Below are positions 6,182 to 15,524 of a DNA stretch of 64,000 nt, one piece after another. How positions within the stretch are numbered: position 1 is the stretch's first letter; every line of letters starts with the position of its first letter. Under the pieces are notes generated by a model. That model searched no databases. It was given only the letters and a program-made list of their open reading frames with translations, and had not been told where the DNA came from. The DNA comes from Flavobacterium sp. ASW18X. GTDB taxonomy: Bacteria; Bacteroidota; Bacteroidia; Flavobacteriales; Flavobacteriaceae. Made by a program: the position numbers and the translations under genes. The DNA lies in the NCBI RefSeq assembly GCF_005144745.1, contig NZ_SWKK01000017.1, forward strand, positions 1 to 64,000, in the 5' to 3' direction.

Positions 6182-6550
6182 ATGGATAGAATGTGCCCTG
6201 TTTGCCATACAACTGTCAAAGGTAGAACCGATAAAATTTATTGCTCTGTTAAATGTAAATCCATACATCAGTACGAAAAAAGACAACAAACAGAAACCTT
6301 TTACCTTAGGGTGGAAAAGCAATTAAGAACCAACAGAAAAGTATTACGCAGTTACAACAAAGCAGGTAAAGCTATAGTCCGTGCAGAAGAATTGCATAAA
6401 CAAGGGTTTAACCCTAAGTTTTTTACGCATTATTGGAAGAATACTAAGGGCGATGTTTATTTGTTTGTGTTTGAATATGGATTTTTAAAAAGGACCGAAA
6501 ATAACAAAACCAAATACGTTTTAGTTACTTGGCAGCCGTACATGGAGTAG
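6182..6550 (+). CDS. Small zinc-ribbon protein divergent from the recombinase
   Basis: This 122-aa basic protein has one N-terminal zinc-binding site, CPVC (about 5-8) and YCSVKC (about 20-25), so probably four cysteines holding one zinc ion. The rest (about 30-122) is rich in Lys, Arg, Tyr and Phe, with a conserved-looking core NPKFFTHYWKN and GDVYLFVFEYGFL. The fold suggests a nucleic-acid or protein adaptor. To my recollection similar proteins occur in other Flavobacteriia, but no function is known to me. It is transcribed away from the recombinase gene from a 63-bp shared gap, so the two may be co-regulated; a helper role in recombination is possible but unproven. ATG codons at 6182 and 6191 are both usable. 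Confidence 0.7.
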   Translation: MDRMCPVCHTTVKGRTDKIYCSVKCKSIHQYEKRQQTETFYLRVEKQLRTNRKVLRSYNKAGKAIVRAEELHKQGFNPKFFTHYWKNTKGDVYLFVFEYGFLKRTENNKTKYVLVTWQPYME

Positions 6551-6594
6551 GGGCATTCCAAGAATAAGTAGTTTAAAAATAGTGTTTTAGGACG

Positions 6595-6741
6595 ATGAAA
6601 ATTAGTGCCTATAGTTTTTTAGGGCGAAGCGTAAATAAAAAGGGTATCGTCCCTGTACGATGTTTTAATGTACAATTTAATTTTTACCTAATTAAGTGTT
6701 TAGAATTAGGCGCTAATACACCTTTTAGAAGTTGTTATTAA
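6595..6741 (+). pseudogene. Possible remnant of an integrase Arm domain (48 codons)
   Basis: In the 288-bp gap after the zinc-ribbon gene, an ATG-led frame encodes 48 residues including SFLGRSVNKKGIVPVRC, which recalls the start of Bacteroidota integrase Arm domains (Asn-Lys-x-Gly-x-x-Pro-hydrophobic-x-Cys/Arg). The rest does not continue the pattern and the frame stops early. It may be a decayed recombinase gene or chance. Confidence 0.2.
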
Positions 6742-6773
6742 AAAAGTAACGGGGAATTCTGGCACAAAGAACG

Positions 6774-6813
6774 CATAAAAATACCCCAAACCAATGTATA
6801 CGGTTTGAGGTAT
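6774..6813 (-). terminator. Terminator after the M1 peptidase gene
   Basis: ATACCCCAAACC (6781-6792) and GGTTTGAGGTAT (6802-6813) form a 12-bp stem with one mismatch and a 9-nt loop. On the minus strand it is followed by TATTTTTAT. It lies 25 nt after the stop of the gene at 6839. Confidence 0.75.
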
Positions 6814-6838
6814 CTAAATTTGTAGGGTTGTAGTTGGT

Positions 6839-8461
6839 TTATTTTACCATTTTAGGCGTTACATAAAAGTTTTCGTCTACTGTAACCGTATCTCCTTTAA
6901 CTTTAGTGCTTTGCCATGCTGTGTTTACGGTTGCCCATACGGGAGCATCACCCACCCAAAATTTTACAGGGATGGTAAAACCATCAACCACCTTGGTAAA
7001 CCTGTATTGTAATTTTTTACCATTAAACTTGTATTCTAGTACGGGGATGTCTGTGGTTCTCAGGTATTGCTCAAAAAACGCGGTTAAATCTAGTCCAGAA
7101 TGGTCTGCTACATATTTTTCTATTTGTTGTGTAGTCACAGTTTGGTGATAAAAATCTTTATTGAGCCCGCGTAGTATAGAACGCCACTTGGCATCGTCAT
7201 TCAGCATTTGTCTAATAGTGTGTAGCATATTGGCCCCTTTATAATACATATCGCCAGAACCTTCTTTATTAAGATTGTATCTACCTATTATTGGAGCATC
7301 ATTCTTAATATTCTTGCGCGTCCCTATAACATAGGCATTGGCAGCTTCTGTACCAAAATGATAGTCCAAATACAAACTTTCAGAATAGGCCGTAAAACCC
7401 TCATGCACCCACATGTCTGCAATATCTTTATAAGTAATATTATTGGCAAACCACTCGTGCCCAGCTTCATGAATAATAATAAAATCGAACTTCATTCCCC
7501 AACCAGAACCCGATAAATCTCTGCCCAAGTAGCCATTCTCAAAATTATTACCGTAGGTAACAGAGCTTTGGTGTTCCATTCCTAAATAAGGGACTTCTAC
7601 CAGTTTAAAACCATCTTCATAAAACGGATACGGACCAAACCAATGTTCAAATGCTTTTAACATCATCGGGGTTTGGGTAAACTGTTTTTTTGCCTTTTCT
7701 AGGTTTTCTCTTAGCACATAATAATCTAGTTGTAACGGTCCTTTTTCTCCTTGGTACACTTCATCAAAATGCACATAGTCCCCAATATTTACATTAACTC
7801 CGTAGTTATTTATTGGGTTGTCTACGTGCCAGTGGTAGGTTTTGGTGGCTCCGTTTTCTTCTACCTTAGTTAGGGTACCGTTAGATACATCCATTAGGTT
7901 AGAGGGTACAGTAACACTTATATCCATAGAAGAAACCTCATCATACATATGGTCTTTACATGGCCACCATGCGCTTGCACCAAGACCTTGGCAAGATGTA
8001 GCTACAAACGGCAGGCCTTTGCTATCAGTTTTCCAAGAAAAACCACCGTCCCATGGTGCTCTACGAGCTGCTCGTGGTTTACCCGCATAATACACCTTTA
8101 TTTCTGCTTCTTCCCCTTTTGGCAAAGGAGCATCAAACAACACATGGTACGCATTGGTACCTTTCTTTTTATAAGCCAATTCTTGGTCTTGGTAGGTAAT
8201 TTTTTCTATGTATAATGGCGGTTGCAAATCTACCTGCAACATGGAACCTTCCTCTAACGTTTTAAACCTAATAAGGTTGCTGCCCTTAATGGTTTTGGTC
8301 TCTGGGTTTACCGTAATATCTAAATGGTAATAGGTAAGGTCCCACCACGCTCGTTCTGGCGTTATACTTCCTCTTAAAAAATCGTCTTCTGTAATAGCAA
8401 CATCTTGTGCGCTCGCTGTAAGCGTAACTAAGAAGATTGCTAGGGTAAAAAGGTTCTTCAT
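6839..8461 (-). CDS. M1-family zinc metallopeptidase, secreted
   Basis: This is a gluzincin aminopeptidase-type enzyme. The zinc site is complete: HEAGH (331-335) and Glu354 in WVHEGF, 18 residues on. The substrate-binding motif of M1 enzymes appears as LGMEHQ (293-298), with His where aminopeptidase N has Asn. Residues 1-18 form a signal peptide ending ASA-Q, so it acts in the periplasm or outside. At 540 aa it is shorter than aminopeptidase N, because the large C-terminal helical domain is missing; the beta-sandwich N-domain (about 35-245) and catalytic domain remain. It starts 2 nt after the M28 peptidase gene, so the two form one transcript and probably share peptide scavenging. Confidence 0.9.
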   Translation of the reverse strand: MKNLFTLAIFLVTLTASAQDVAITEDDFLRGSITPERAWWDLTYYHLDITVNPETKTIKGSNLIRFKTLEEGSMLQVDLQPPLYIEKITYQDQELAYKKKGTNAYHVLFDAPLPKGEEAEIKVYYAGKPRAARRAPWDGGFSWKTDSKGLPFVATSCQGLGASAWWPCKDHMYDEVSSMDISVTVPSNLMDVSNGTLTKVEENGATKTYHWHVDNPINNYGVNVNIGDYVHFDEVYQGEKGPLQLDYYVLRENLEKAKKQFTQTPMMLKAFEHWFGPYPFYEDGFKLVEVPYLGMEHQSSVTYGNNFENGYLGRDLSGSGWGMKFDFIIIHEAGHEWFANNITYKDIADMWVHEGFTAYSESLYLDYHFGTEAANAYVIGTRKNIKNDAPIIGRYNLNKEGSGDMYYKGANMLHTIRQMLNDDAKWRSILRGLNKDFYHQTVTTQQIEKYVADHSGLDLTAFFEQYLRTTDIPVLEYKFNGKKLQYRFTKVVDGFTIPVKFWVGDAPVWATVNTAWQSTKVKGDTVTVDENFYVTPKMVK

Positions 8462-8463
8462 GT

Positions 8464-9795
8464 TTAATTTCTAATAATTCCCGTAGGGAAAACTACAATA
8501 CTCTCATGCCCATCTGCACCAACGGCAGCCACCCCAAAGAAGTAATTGTCTAATACAATACCTTCTAAAGTTGTTCCTTTAACGTTCTCTACATACTTAA
8601 AATTATCCCAAGTAGGAGAAGTTGTATCTCTGTAGTATACTTTATAGCCTTTTGCGCCCGGAACTTCTTCCCAAACTAGTTTGGCATAAGGCTGTACTAT
8701 ACCACCAATTTTTACCTGAGTTGGCGCCGGTGGAGCCCATGCTATACCTGCTAGATTTATGGCGTTTACAGCCGTTAATTTTTTAGCATAGTTAAAGTTT
8801 ACGTGCTCTAAAACGTCCCCATAGGCAATGCCATTTTCTGTTCGTAAATCTTGGTGCTGTTGGGTATAATTTTCATGCGCCTCCATTATGCGTATCCCCG
8901 CAAAACCAGCATCGTTAAAAGGTCTGTGGTGGCCGCCTCTACCAAAACGGTCTAAACGGTAAATAAGCATAGGATTCATCTCTGGCATGTAGGTTTTAGT
9001 CATTTTATGTACGTAACGTGCCAATTGTCTAGAAATACCATCTACCTCACCGCCATAAAATCTTCTGGCTGTTCGTTGGTTTTCGGTTTCTGTGGGCGGT
9101 ACAGGTTCAGAAAAAATTCTAAAATCAGTATTACTTACTATCCCATCTACCCCAGTAATATTCCCAATCATATCATTATTTAGAATACCTACTATATCCC
9201 AATTCTTTTCCTTAGCATAGGCAGCTAAACCTTTACCACCATAAAGGCCTTGTTCTTCTCCAGAGAGCCCAACAAAAATTATACTACTTTCAAAGTCGTA
9301 TTTAGACAATACACGTGCAGCTTCTAAGGTGCCAGCCATGCCACTGGCATTATCATTTGCTCCGGGAGAGGTGTCTGTATAATTATTTGGGTCACTTATT
9401 CTAGAATCTATATCCCCACTCATAATAATATATCTGTTGGGGTACTTTGTGCCTTTTTTTATAGCGACAACGTTTACCACCCAAACATCCTTAACAATAC
9501 GGGCATTATCGCCTTTGGGCACAAAGTTTTTCTGGTAAAACACCTCTAAACAGTTGTTACAATCACTAGAGATTTGTTCAAATTCTTTTTTAATCCATCT
9601 TCTGGCAGCACCTATACCTGTAGTAGCACTTGTGGTATCGCTTAAGGTATGTCTGGTGCCAAAATTTACCAAAGTGGTAATATCTTTTTCAATTCGCTCT
9701 GCAGAAACAGCCTCTATAATATCATAAATACGGGTGTCTACTTGGGCTAAAGCTACCAATGGTAGCATAAATAGGAGAGTTGCTAGCTTTTTCAT
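8464..9795 (-). CDS. M28-family zinc peptidase, secreted, with C-terminal Fn3-like domain
   Basis: This 443-aa secreted peptidase has a signal peptide (1-17, ALA-Q). The M28 co-catalytic metal site can be followed: Asp148 in GANDNASG, Glu180-Glu181 in SGEEQG, Asp208 in NNDMIG and a His in RGGHHRPF (289-290). The first metal ligand, normally His in a SxHxDS motif, is Asp128 here (SGDIDS), so one zinc may be held differently or replaced by another metal. Residues about 355-440 look like a fibronectin type III domain (AKLVWEEVPGAKGYKVYYRD). Two cysteines at about 79 and 82 (SDCNNC) are unusual. It is the first gene of the pair with the M1 peptidase. Confidence 0.88.
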   Translation of the reverse strand: MKKLATLLFMLPLVALAQVDTRIYDIIEAVSAERIEKDITTLVNFGTRHTLSDTTSATTGIGAARRWIKKEFEQISSDCNNCLEVFYQKNFVPKGDNARIVKDVWVVNVVAIKKGTKYPNRYIIMSGDIDSRISDPNNYTDTSPGANDNASGMAGTLEAARVLSKYDFESSIIFVGLSGEEQGLYGGKGLAAYAKEKNWDIVGILNNDMIGNITGVDGIVSNTDFRIFSEPVPPTETENQRTARRFYGGEVDGISRQLARYVHKMTKTYMPEMNPMLIYRLDRFGRGGHHRPFNDAGFAGIRIMEAHENYTQQHQDLRTENGIAYGDVLEHVNFNYAKKLTAVNAINLAGIAWAPPAPTQVKIGGIVQPYAKLVWEEVPGAKGYKVYYRDTTSPTWDNFKYVENVKGTTLEGIVLDNYFFGVAAVGADGHESIVVFPTGIIRN

Positions 9796-9828
9796 TTTTT
9801 TTGAGTTCTAATAAGTGGTATTAAAAAT

Positions 9829-9861
9829 AATAATCCACAGCTAATACTAACCGTGGATTAT
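9829..9861 (-). terminator. Terminator after the trehalose synthesis gene
   Basis: ATAATCCAC and GTGGATTAT pair over a 14-nt loop; on the minus strand TATTATTTTTAA follows. It separates the trehalose gene from the peptidase pair. Confidence 0.6.
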
Positions 9862-9896
9862 ATTTTATTGTGGAAGTTAAAAAAAAATAAATAGAC

Positions 9897-12107
9897 TTAC
9901 ATTTTAGCAAATCGTTTTAAAACCTCTCTCACCTTCTTAGTGCCTTCTACATGGTATTTGGCATGCGTTTTTTTTAGTCCCACCTTCACGGTAACCGCTT
10001 GTTCTGGTAACTCTTGGAACATAAACTCGTCTGTCCAATCGTCTCCAATAGCAAAAATGTAATCGTAGTCGCCCTCTGCTAACATGCGTACAGATGCTCT
10101 ACCTTTATTTACATTGCTGCTTTTTACCTCCATAACCTTATTACCGTTCAATACGCTAATATCATCGTTGCCAATGAGACCTGTAAGTACAGTATTTAAC
10201 TGGGTAGCTCTTTTTTCTCCAAAGTCTGGGTCCGTGTTACGGTAGTGCCATGCCAAGGAATAGTTTTTCTCTTCTATAAAAGAACCAGGTGTACGGTCTA
10301 CCCAAGATTCTAAAACTGGTCTTATTTTTTCCATCCAATCTCCTTTTACCTGTTCTAAAAGGGTAAAGTCTTCTCCACCTCTAGAAATCCATACCCCATG
10401 CTCCACAATCATGTTGTATTTTTTAGGTAAAAACCACTTGGTAAAAGTTTCTTTATCCCTACCACTGATTAAAAATAGGGTAGTGTTTTCTTGGTGGTGT
10501 AGTGTATCTAATAACTGATATAATTCTTCATCTGGAGATGCTTTTTGCGGGTCTTTATGAAAACCAGATAGGGTGCCATCATAATCTAAAAAGAGTATAC
10601 GCTTTTTAGCAGCATCATAGTTGGCCACTAAGGTTTCTAAAAGACTTTTATTTATTTTCTGGCTTACATAAACGTTCTCTTCTTGTTGTTGTTCCTGTAG
10701 TGCAGTCATAAAGTCATTAGCCCAAGTTTCTACGTTATAACGACTTAAGCGTTTTTGCAGTAAGGAATTACGCTCTTGCTGCTCTTCTAAAGGCATAGTA
10801 ATCGCTTGCTTTAGTGCTTGCGCTTGCTGTTCAAAATTATTAGGGTTTATAAGGAGTGCTTCACTCATTTCGTTTGCAGAACCAGCCATTTCACTCAAAA
10901 TTAAAACCCCACTTTTATCTATCCTACATGCAATATATTCTTTAGCTACCAGATTCATCCCATCTCGTATTGGGGTAAGCCAAGCAATATCACTAGAAGT
11001 GTATAAATCTATTAAATTTTCAAAAGGTAAAGAGCGATAAAAATACCATATTGGCGTCCAGTTTACCGTAGACAATTCGCCATTAATTCTACCAATGAGC
11101 TCATCTATTTCTTTTTTAAGTAATTGGTATTGCGGAACGTTAGAACGAGACGGTACCGCAAGGATTATTAAACGTACCTTTTCTTTGTATTCTGGATTTT
11201 GGGTTAAGAAATACTCAAACGCTTTTATCCGTGAGGCAATCCCTTTACTATAATCTAAACGGTCTATGGAAACGATGAGTTTGGTGCCTGGAGCAGATTT
11301 TTTATGCTCGTCCAATTTCATTTGCAAATCCGTACGGTCCGCTCCGCTGAGTTGTAAACTCTGTTTGGCTGCGTCATGGAATTTAGCATAATCAATACCC
11401 ATGGGGTAAGAGTCTACTTTTATTACTCGGTTATCTAGATACACTTCATTAAAACTAACCTCTAAACCTAGCAAACGCCTTACAGAACTTAAAAAATGGC
11501 GTTCATAATCGTAAGTATGGAATCCAATAAGGTCTGCCCCCAAAAGTCCTTCTAATACCTCTTCTCGCCAAGGTAGGGTTCTAAAAATCTCATAAGAAGG
11601 GAAAGGTATGTGCAAAAAGAAACCGATGGTAGCATCGGGTTTTTTCTCTTTTACCATTTGGGGTACTAACATCAATTGGTAATCATGTACCCAGATAATA
11701 TCATCATCATTGGCAGCTTCTATAATTGCGTCTGCAAACTTTTGATTTACACTTTTGTAAACCTCCCAAAAATTGAGCTCAAATTCAGAATATTCTAAAA
11801 AATAATGAAAGAGTGGCCAAATAGTACGGTTGCTAAAGCCATAATAGAAACCTTCTATATCTTCTGCATTTAAATCTACTCTAGCGCAATTAAGTTCTGC
11901 CAAAGCTTGGTCAATTTTAGACTCCATTGCTTTTGGGGTATCTTCTTGGGTTAATCCAGACCAGCCAATCCACAAACCGTTTCCTTCTCTATGTACAGAT
12001 TTTAGACCGGTAGCCAAACCACCCACACTAGGTTGGGCAGAAAGTTCTCCATTGTCAATTTTTAACTGAACGGGTAATCGATTTGAGATTATGATAGTTC
12101 TACTCAT
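9897..12107 (-). CDS. otsBA: Fused trehalose-6-phosphate synthase / phosphatase
   Basis: One 736-aa protein makes trehalose from UDP-glucose and glucose-6-phosphate and removes the phosphate. Residues 1 to about 475 are a GT20 synthase: N-terminal SNRLPVQL, GGLATGL (29-35), WVHDYQL and the R-x-D-Y-S-K-G motif of OtsA. Residues about 500-736 are a HAD-type trehalose phosphatase with LDYDGTLSG (nucleophile Asp in DxDxT) and GDDWTDEFMF near the end. The order synthase-phosphatase in one chain is known from Bacteroidota and eukaryotes; E. coli has two proteins. No signal peptide: cytoplasmic, for osmotic or desiccation protection. The gene diverges from the GH15 gene over a 103-bp gap, suggesting joint control of trehalose synthesis and use. 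Confidence 0.93.
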   Translation of the reverse strand: MSRTIIISNRLPVQLKIDNGELSAQPSVGGLATGLKSVHREGNGLWIGWSGLTQEDTPKAMESKIDQALAELNCARVDLNAEDIEGFYYGFSNRTIWPLFHYFLEYSEFELNFWEVYKSVNQKFADAIIEAANDDDIIWVHDYQLMLVPQMVKEKKPDATIGFFLHIPFPSYEIFRTLPWREEVLEGLLGADLIGFHTYDYERHFLSSVRRLLGLEVSFNEVYLDNRVIKVDSYPMGIDYAKFHDAAKQSLQLSGADRTDLQMKLDEHKKSAPGTKLIVSIDRLDYSKGIASRIKAFEYFLTQNPEYKEKVRLIILAVPSRSNVPQYQLLKKEIDELIGRINGELSTVNWTPIWYFYRSLPFENLIDLYTSSDIAWLTPIRDGMNLVAKEYIACRIDKSGVLILSEMAGSANEMSEALLINPNNFEQQAQALKQAITMPLEEQQERNSLLQKRLSRYNVETWANDFMTALQEQQQEENVYVSQKINKSLLETLVANYDAAKKRILFLDYDGTLSGFHKDPQKASPDEELYQLLDTLHHQENTTLFLISGRDKETFTKWFLPKKYNMIVEHGVWISRGGEDFTLLEQVKGDWMEKIRPVLESWVDRTPGSFIEEKNYSLAWHYRNTDPDFGEKRATQLNTVLTGLIGNDDISVLNGNKVMEVKSSNVNKGRASVRMLAEGDYDYIFAIGDDWTDEFMFQELPEQAVTVKVGLKKTHAKYHVEGTKKVREVLKRFAKM

Positions 12108-12210
12108 TATTTTGATGTTTTTAACCGTTTTTACTTTTATGTTTCTTGAAATTTCGGGAAATTCAACGTCATAAACTATTTGTAAGAATTCTTTTGCGAA
12201 AAATTAATTT

Positions 12211-14010
12211 ATGGATAATCTAAATTATGGAATAATAGGCAACTGCAGGAGTGCAGCACTCATATCAGTTAAAGGTTCTATGGATTGGTGCTGTTTACCG
12301 GAGTTTGATTCATCTTCTATTTTTGCCAAGCTTTTGGACGAAAATAAAGGGGGGAGTTTTGAAATTTTGGTAGACGATAACTATGCTATTAGCCAGGCTT
12401 ACGAGAACCGTACCAACATTCTAGTCACCCGGTTTAGCAATGGGGTAGATTGTTTTGAGCTGCGCGATTTTATGCCTAGATACCACAAAAAGGATGGAAA
12501 TTACCATGCCCAACCAGAGGTTGTTCGTTATGTTAAGTTAATATCTGGAACTCCAGAATTTAAAATAAAATATAATCCAAGATTAGAATATGCTAGAGAG
12601 GCTACCAACTCTTTTATAAAAGAACATTTTATTGTAAGCCTTACGGATGAGCAACAATACGACACTGTTTTTCTGTACACCTCTTTCAATAAAGAAAAAG
12701 TGGTGGCTGGTGATACGCTACAATTGCAAGAGGATGGTTATTTTTTGATTACCTATAATGAAAAACTCTTGGCACCTAACATAGAAAAGGTGTATTTAGA
12801 GATGGAGCGCACTAAAATATATTGGTTAGATTGGTGCGATAGAACACCAACGTATAAAAAGTACAACAAGCAAATATTAAGGAGTGCATTGACGCTTAAA
12901 ATGCTCACCTATGACAAAACTGGTGCTGTGTTGGCTGCTGCCACTACTTCTTTACCAGAAACTATTGGTGAAGTAAGAAATTGGGATTACCGTTTTTGTT
13001 GGATAAGAGATGCCTCTATGGTTATTAAAGTAATGTCAGAACTAGGGCACAAAAACTCGGCACTGCGTTATTTGCAGTTTATTATTGATTTGATGCCAGA
13101 TAAGGACGAGAAATTCCAGATCATGTATGGTATTAATAAAGAAAAAACGCTGACGGAAGTTACCCTAGACCATTTAGACGGCTACAAAGGCTCTAAACCT
13201 GTACGTATTGGTAATGCCGCCTACCAACAAACCCAAAACGATATTTATGGTATACTAATGGATGTCATCCATGAACAGGTCAGCAGGTTTGGAACGGATT
13301 TAGAAAATTGCGAAGAATTATGGGGTATTACCAAAGGTATTGTCTGGATTGTAGATAAACATTGGCAAGAACCAGATAAAGGCATTTGGGAATTTAGAGA
13401 AGAAGACCGCCATTTTACCTTTTCTAAAGTGTTGTGTTGGGTAGCTTTAGATAGGGCGATAAAGGTAGCAGAGATATTTGGTAAACACCACAAATTAGAA
13501 ATGTGGAAAGAACTAGAAGAAAAAATAAGAACCGATATTTTAGAGAATGCTTGGAACGATGAGGTTAAGGCATTTGTACAGTCTTACGGTTCTACGTATT
13601 TAGATGCTTCGGTTTTACTCATGGAATCCTACGGATTTATAGATGCCAAGGACCCCAAATTTGTAAGTACCGTTATGGCGATAGATAAAGATTTAAATAA
13701 TGACGGCTTGCTGTATCGTTACAAAAATGAGGACGATTTTGGTCTGCCTTCATCGTCTTTTACCATTTGCACTTTTTGGTTTATAAAGAGCTTGTTTAAG
13801 ATGGGCGAAGAAGAAAAAGCGGAGCAATTATTTGAGCAAGTACTTGGGTACAGCAATCATTTAGGCTTATTTAGTGAGGATATTGATTTTGAGTCTAAAC
13901 GATTACTGGGTAATTTTCCACAGGCCTATTCCCATTTGGCATTGATAGAATGCGCTATTCTTTTCTCTAACAAACACCGCGAAGAAAAAATATTAGAACA
14001 TATTACTTAG
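12211..14010 (+). CDS. Glycoside hydrolase family 15 protein (probable trehalase or glucoamylase-type)
   Basis: This 599-aa protein has the two parts of bacterial GH15 enzymes: an N-terminal beta-sandwich starting NLNYGIIGNCRSAALIS and GSMDWCCLPEFDS, then an (alpha/alpha)6 barrel entered at about residue 248 with LPETIGEVRNWDYRFCWIRD. No signal peptide is present, so it acts in the cytoplasm. GH15 enzymes release glucose from alpha-glucosides; some, such as the mycobacterial ones, are alpha,alpha-trehalases. Being divergent from the fused OtsA-OtsB gene supports a trehalase role, but substrate cannot be read from the sequence. Its last 4 bp overlap the end of the decarboxylase gene on the other strand. 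Confidence 0.88.
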   Translation: MDNLNYGIIGNCRSAALISVKGSMDWCCLPEFDSSSIFAKLLDENKGGSFEILVDDNYAISQAYENRTNILVTRFSNGVDCFELRDFMPRYHKKDGNYHAQPEVVRYVKLISGTPEFKIKYNPRLEYAREATNSFIKEHFIVSLTDEQQYDTVFLYTSFNKEKVVAGDTLQLQEDGYFLITYNEKLLAPNIEKVYLEMERTKIYWLDWCDRTPTYKKYNKQILRSALTLKMLTYDKTGAVLAAATTSLPETIGEVRNWDYRFCWIRDASMVIKVMSELGHKNSALRYLQFIIDLMPDKDEKFQIMYGINKEKTLTEVTLDHLDGYKGSKPVRIGNAAYQQTQNDIYGILMDVIHEQVSRFGTDLENCEELWGITKGIVWIVDKHWQEPDKGIWEFREEDRHFTFSKVLCWVALDRAIKVAEIFGKHHKLEMWKELEEKIRTDILENAWNDEVKAFVQSYGSTYLDASVLLMESYGFIDAKDPKFVSTVMAIDKDLNNDGLLYRYKNEDDFGLPSSSFTICTFWFIKSLFKMGEEEKAEQLFEQVLGYSNHLGLFSEDIDFESKRLLGNFPQAYSHLALIECAILFSNKHREEKILEHIT

Positions 14011-15428
14011 CAGTTTTTTAGAGCCAAATCACTTATTTTTTGCAATAGGTCTTTTAAATGCTCTAGTGTAGTAAACGGATTCATTAAAGAGGTACGTAAA
14101 TAATGCGTGCCTCTTAATTTTGTTTGTACCATATAATATTCGCCTTCTTCTAAGGTTTGTTGCCTTATTGCTGCATTAAGCTGGTTTAACGCTGCAGCAG
14201 ACATGCCTTCTTTTACATATCTAAAACATACAATATTACTTTGTGGAGCTACCGCTAGTTCAAAATTTGGGGTGTTTTGGATTACTGCTGCAAAGTCTTT
14301 TGCCAAATTGTATTGTCTGGTAACAAAAGCATCAAACAATTCCAAGCCATAAAACTTTATCAAAATAAACCAATGTAAACTCATCATGGTTTTGGTACAT
14401 TCAAACGTTTTTTTACCACTTTGGTACCATTGGTCTTCTTGACTATCGTCTAATAAATAATCTGCCTGTTGACTAAAAGTTTGTTGGGCATGCCATTTGT
14501 TTTTAAATACCAAAGCTGTGGTTATCACGGGCATCATTAACATTTTATGGCCATCTATAATCATAGAATCTGCCTCTGCGGCACCGTCTAGTAAATGCTT
14601 GTATTTTTTAGAGAAAATAGCAGCTCCACCATGGGCGCCATCCACATGAAACCATAAATCTTTTTCTTTGGCAAACTGTGCAATTGCAGCCAAATCATCA
14701 TAAGCACCTGTAGCTGTAGAAGGAGCAGAACCTACAATGGCAAAAACCTGTATACCAGCATCTAAGACTTCTTGATATGCTCCTGCTAGTTGGTCAGTGT
14801 CCATAGAATAGTTGGCTTTTGCGGCTATTTTTATGATGCCTTTACTGCCTAGCCCCATAATCCTAGCGGCGCGGTCTATGCAATAGTGGGCTTCTTCGCA
14901 TACCAGTATTCCTAAAGGTTTTGTGTATCCGTCATTCCAAATATCTTCTTTAACTTTTGTTCTTCTGGCAGCTAAGAGTGCGGTTAGGTTGGCTAAAGTA
15001 CCACCAGAAGTTAGAAAACCACCAGCTTCTGTGGTATACCCAATAGTTTCGCAAATGATGTCTGTGACTATACGTTCTATAGCAGAAGGACTCATCCCCA
15101 TCTCATACACCGCCATTCCGTTATTCATTAATGCGCCAGCCATTGCGGTTAAGCTAGTAATTGGAGTAGGGGAGGCCACTTGGTGCCCTACATATTTGGG
15201 ATGTTGTATGTGTGTTGTTCTTTTAAATAATTCTGGAAACAATTGGTTAGGATGCCCTTCTTTCAAATAATTTTTCCAGAAATCTAATTCGGTTTCTGGG
15301 TTTTTCCAATCAATCACTTTAGAAGTGGCTTCAGGTTTAATTCTTGCCTTAAATTCTGCTAAAAACTGGGGTAGAAATTCTTCAAAATGCGATACCGAAT
15401 ACGCCTGTTCTAAGATGTTGTTTTCCAT
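14007..15428 (-). CDS. PLP-dependent group II amino acid decarboxylase
   Basis: This is a 473-aa fold-type I PLP enzyme of the glutamate/aromatic amino acid decarboxylase group. HVDGAHGG (261-268) supplies the Asp that binds the PLP ring nitrogen, and Lys295 in DGHKMLMMP forms the Schiff base. SGGTLANLTAL (141-151) binds the cofactor phosphate, and HYCIDRAA (181-188) contains the ring-stacking His. Substrate may be glutamate, 2,4-diaminobutyrate, aspartate or an aromatic amino acid; the sequence alone does not decide. The protein is cytoplasmic. It is transcribed toward the GH15 gene with a 4-bp overlap of the ends, so the two cannot both be strongly transcribed without interference. Confidence 0.85.
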   Translation of the reverse strand: MENNILEQAYSVSHFEEFLPQFLAEFKARIKPEATSKVIDWKNPETELDFWKNYLKEGHPNQLFPELFKRTTHIQHPKYVGHQVASPTPITSLTAMAGALMNNGMAVYEMGMSPSAIERIVTDIICETIGYTTEAGGFLTSGGTLANLTALLAARRTKVKEDIWNDGYTKPLGILVCEEAHYCIDRAARIMGLGSKGIIKIAAKANYSMDTDQLAGAYQEVLDAGIQVFAIVGSAPSTATGAYDDLAAIAQFAKEKDLWFHVDGAHGGAAIFSKKYKHLLDGAAEADSMIIDGHKMLMMPVITTALVFKNKWHAQQTFSQQADYLLDDSQEDQWYQSGKKTFECTKTMMSLHWFILIKFYGLELFDAFVTRQYNLAKDFAAVIQNTPNFELAVAPQSNIVCFRYVKEGMSAAALNQLNAAIRQQTLEEGEYYMVQTKLRGTHYLRTSLMNPFTTLEHLKDLLQKISDLALKNC

Positions 15429-15460
15429 AGGACAAAGCTAAGGCATCAAACAATAACAAG

Positions 15461-15493
15461 AAATAAAAAAACCGTCCCAATTGGAACGGTTTT
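15461..15493. terminator. Terminator after the acyl-CoA dehydrogenase gene
   Basis: AACCGTCCCAA (15470-15480) pairs with TTGGAACGGTT with one mismatch; on the minus strand TTTTTTTATTTC follows. It ends the beta-oxidation operon. Confidence 0.75.
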
Positions 15494-15524
15494 CAAGCTT
15501 ACTTCATTTAAGAAGTCAACATAA

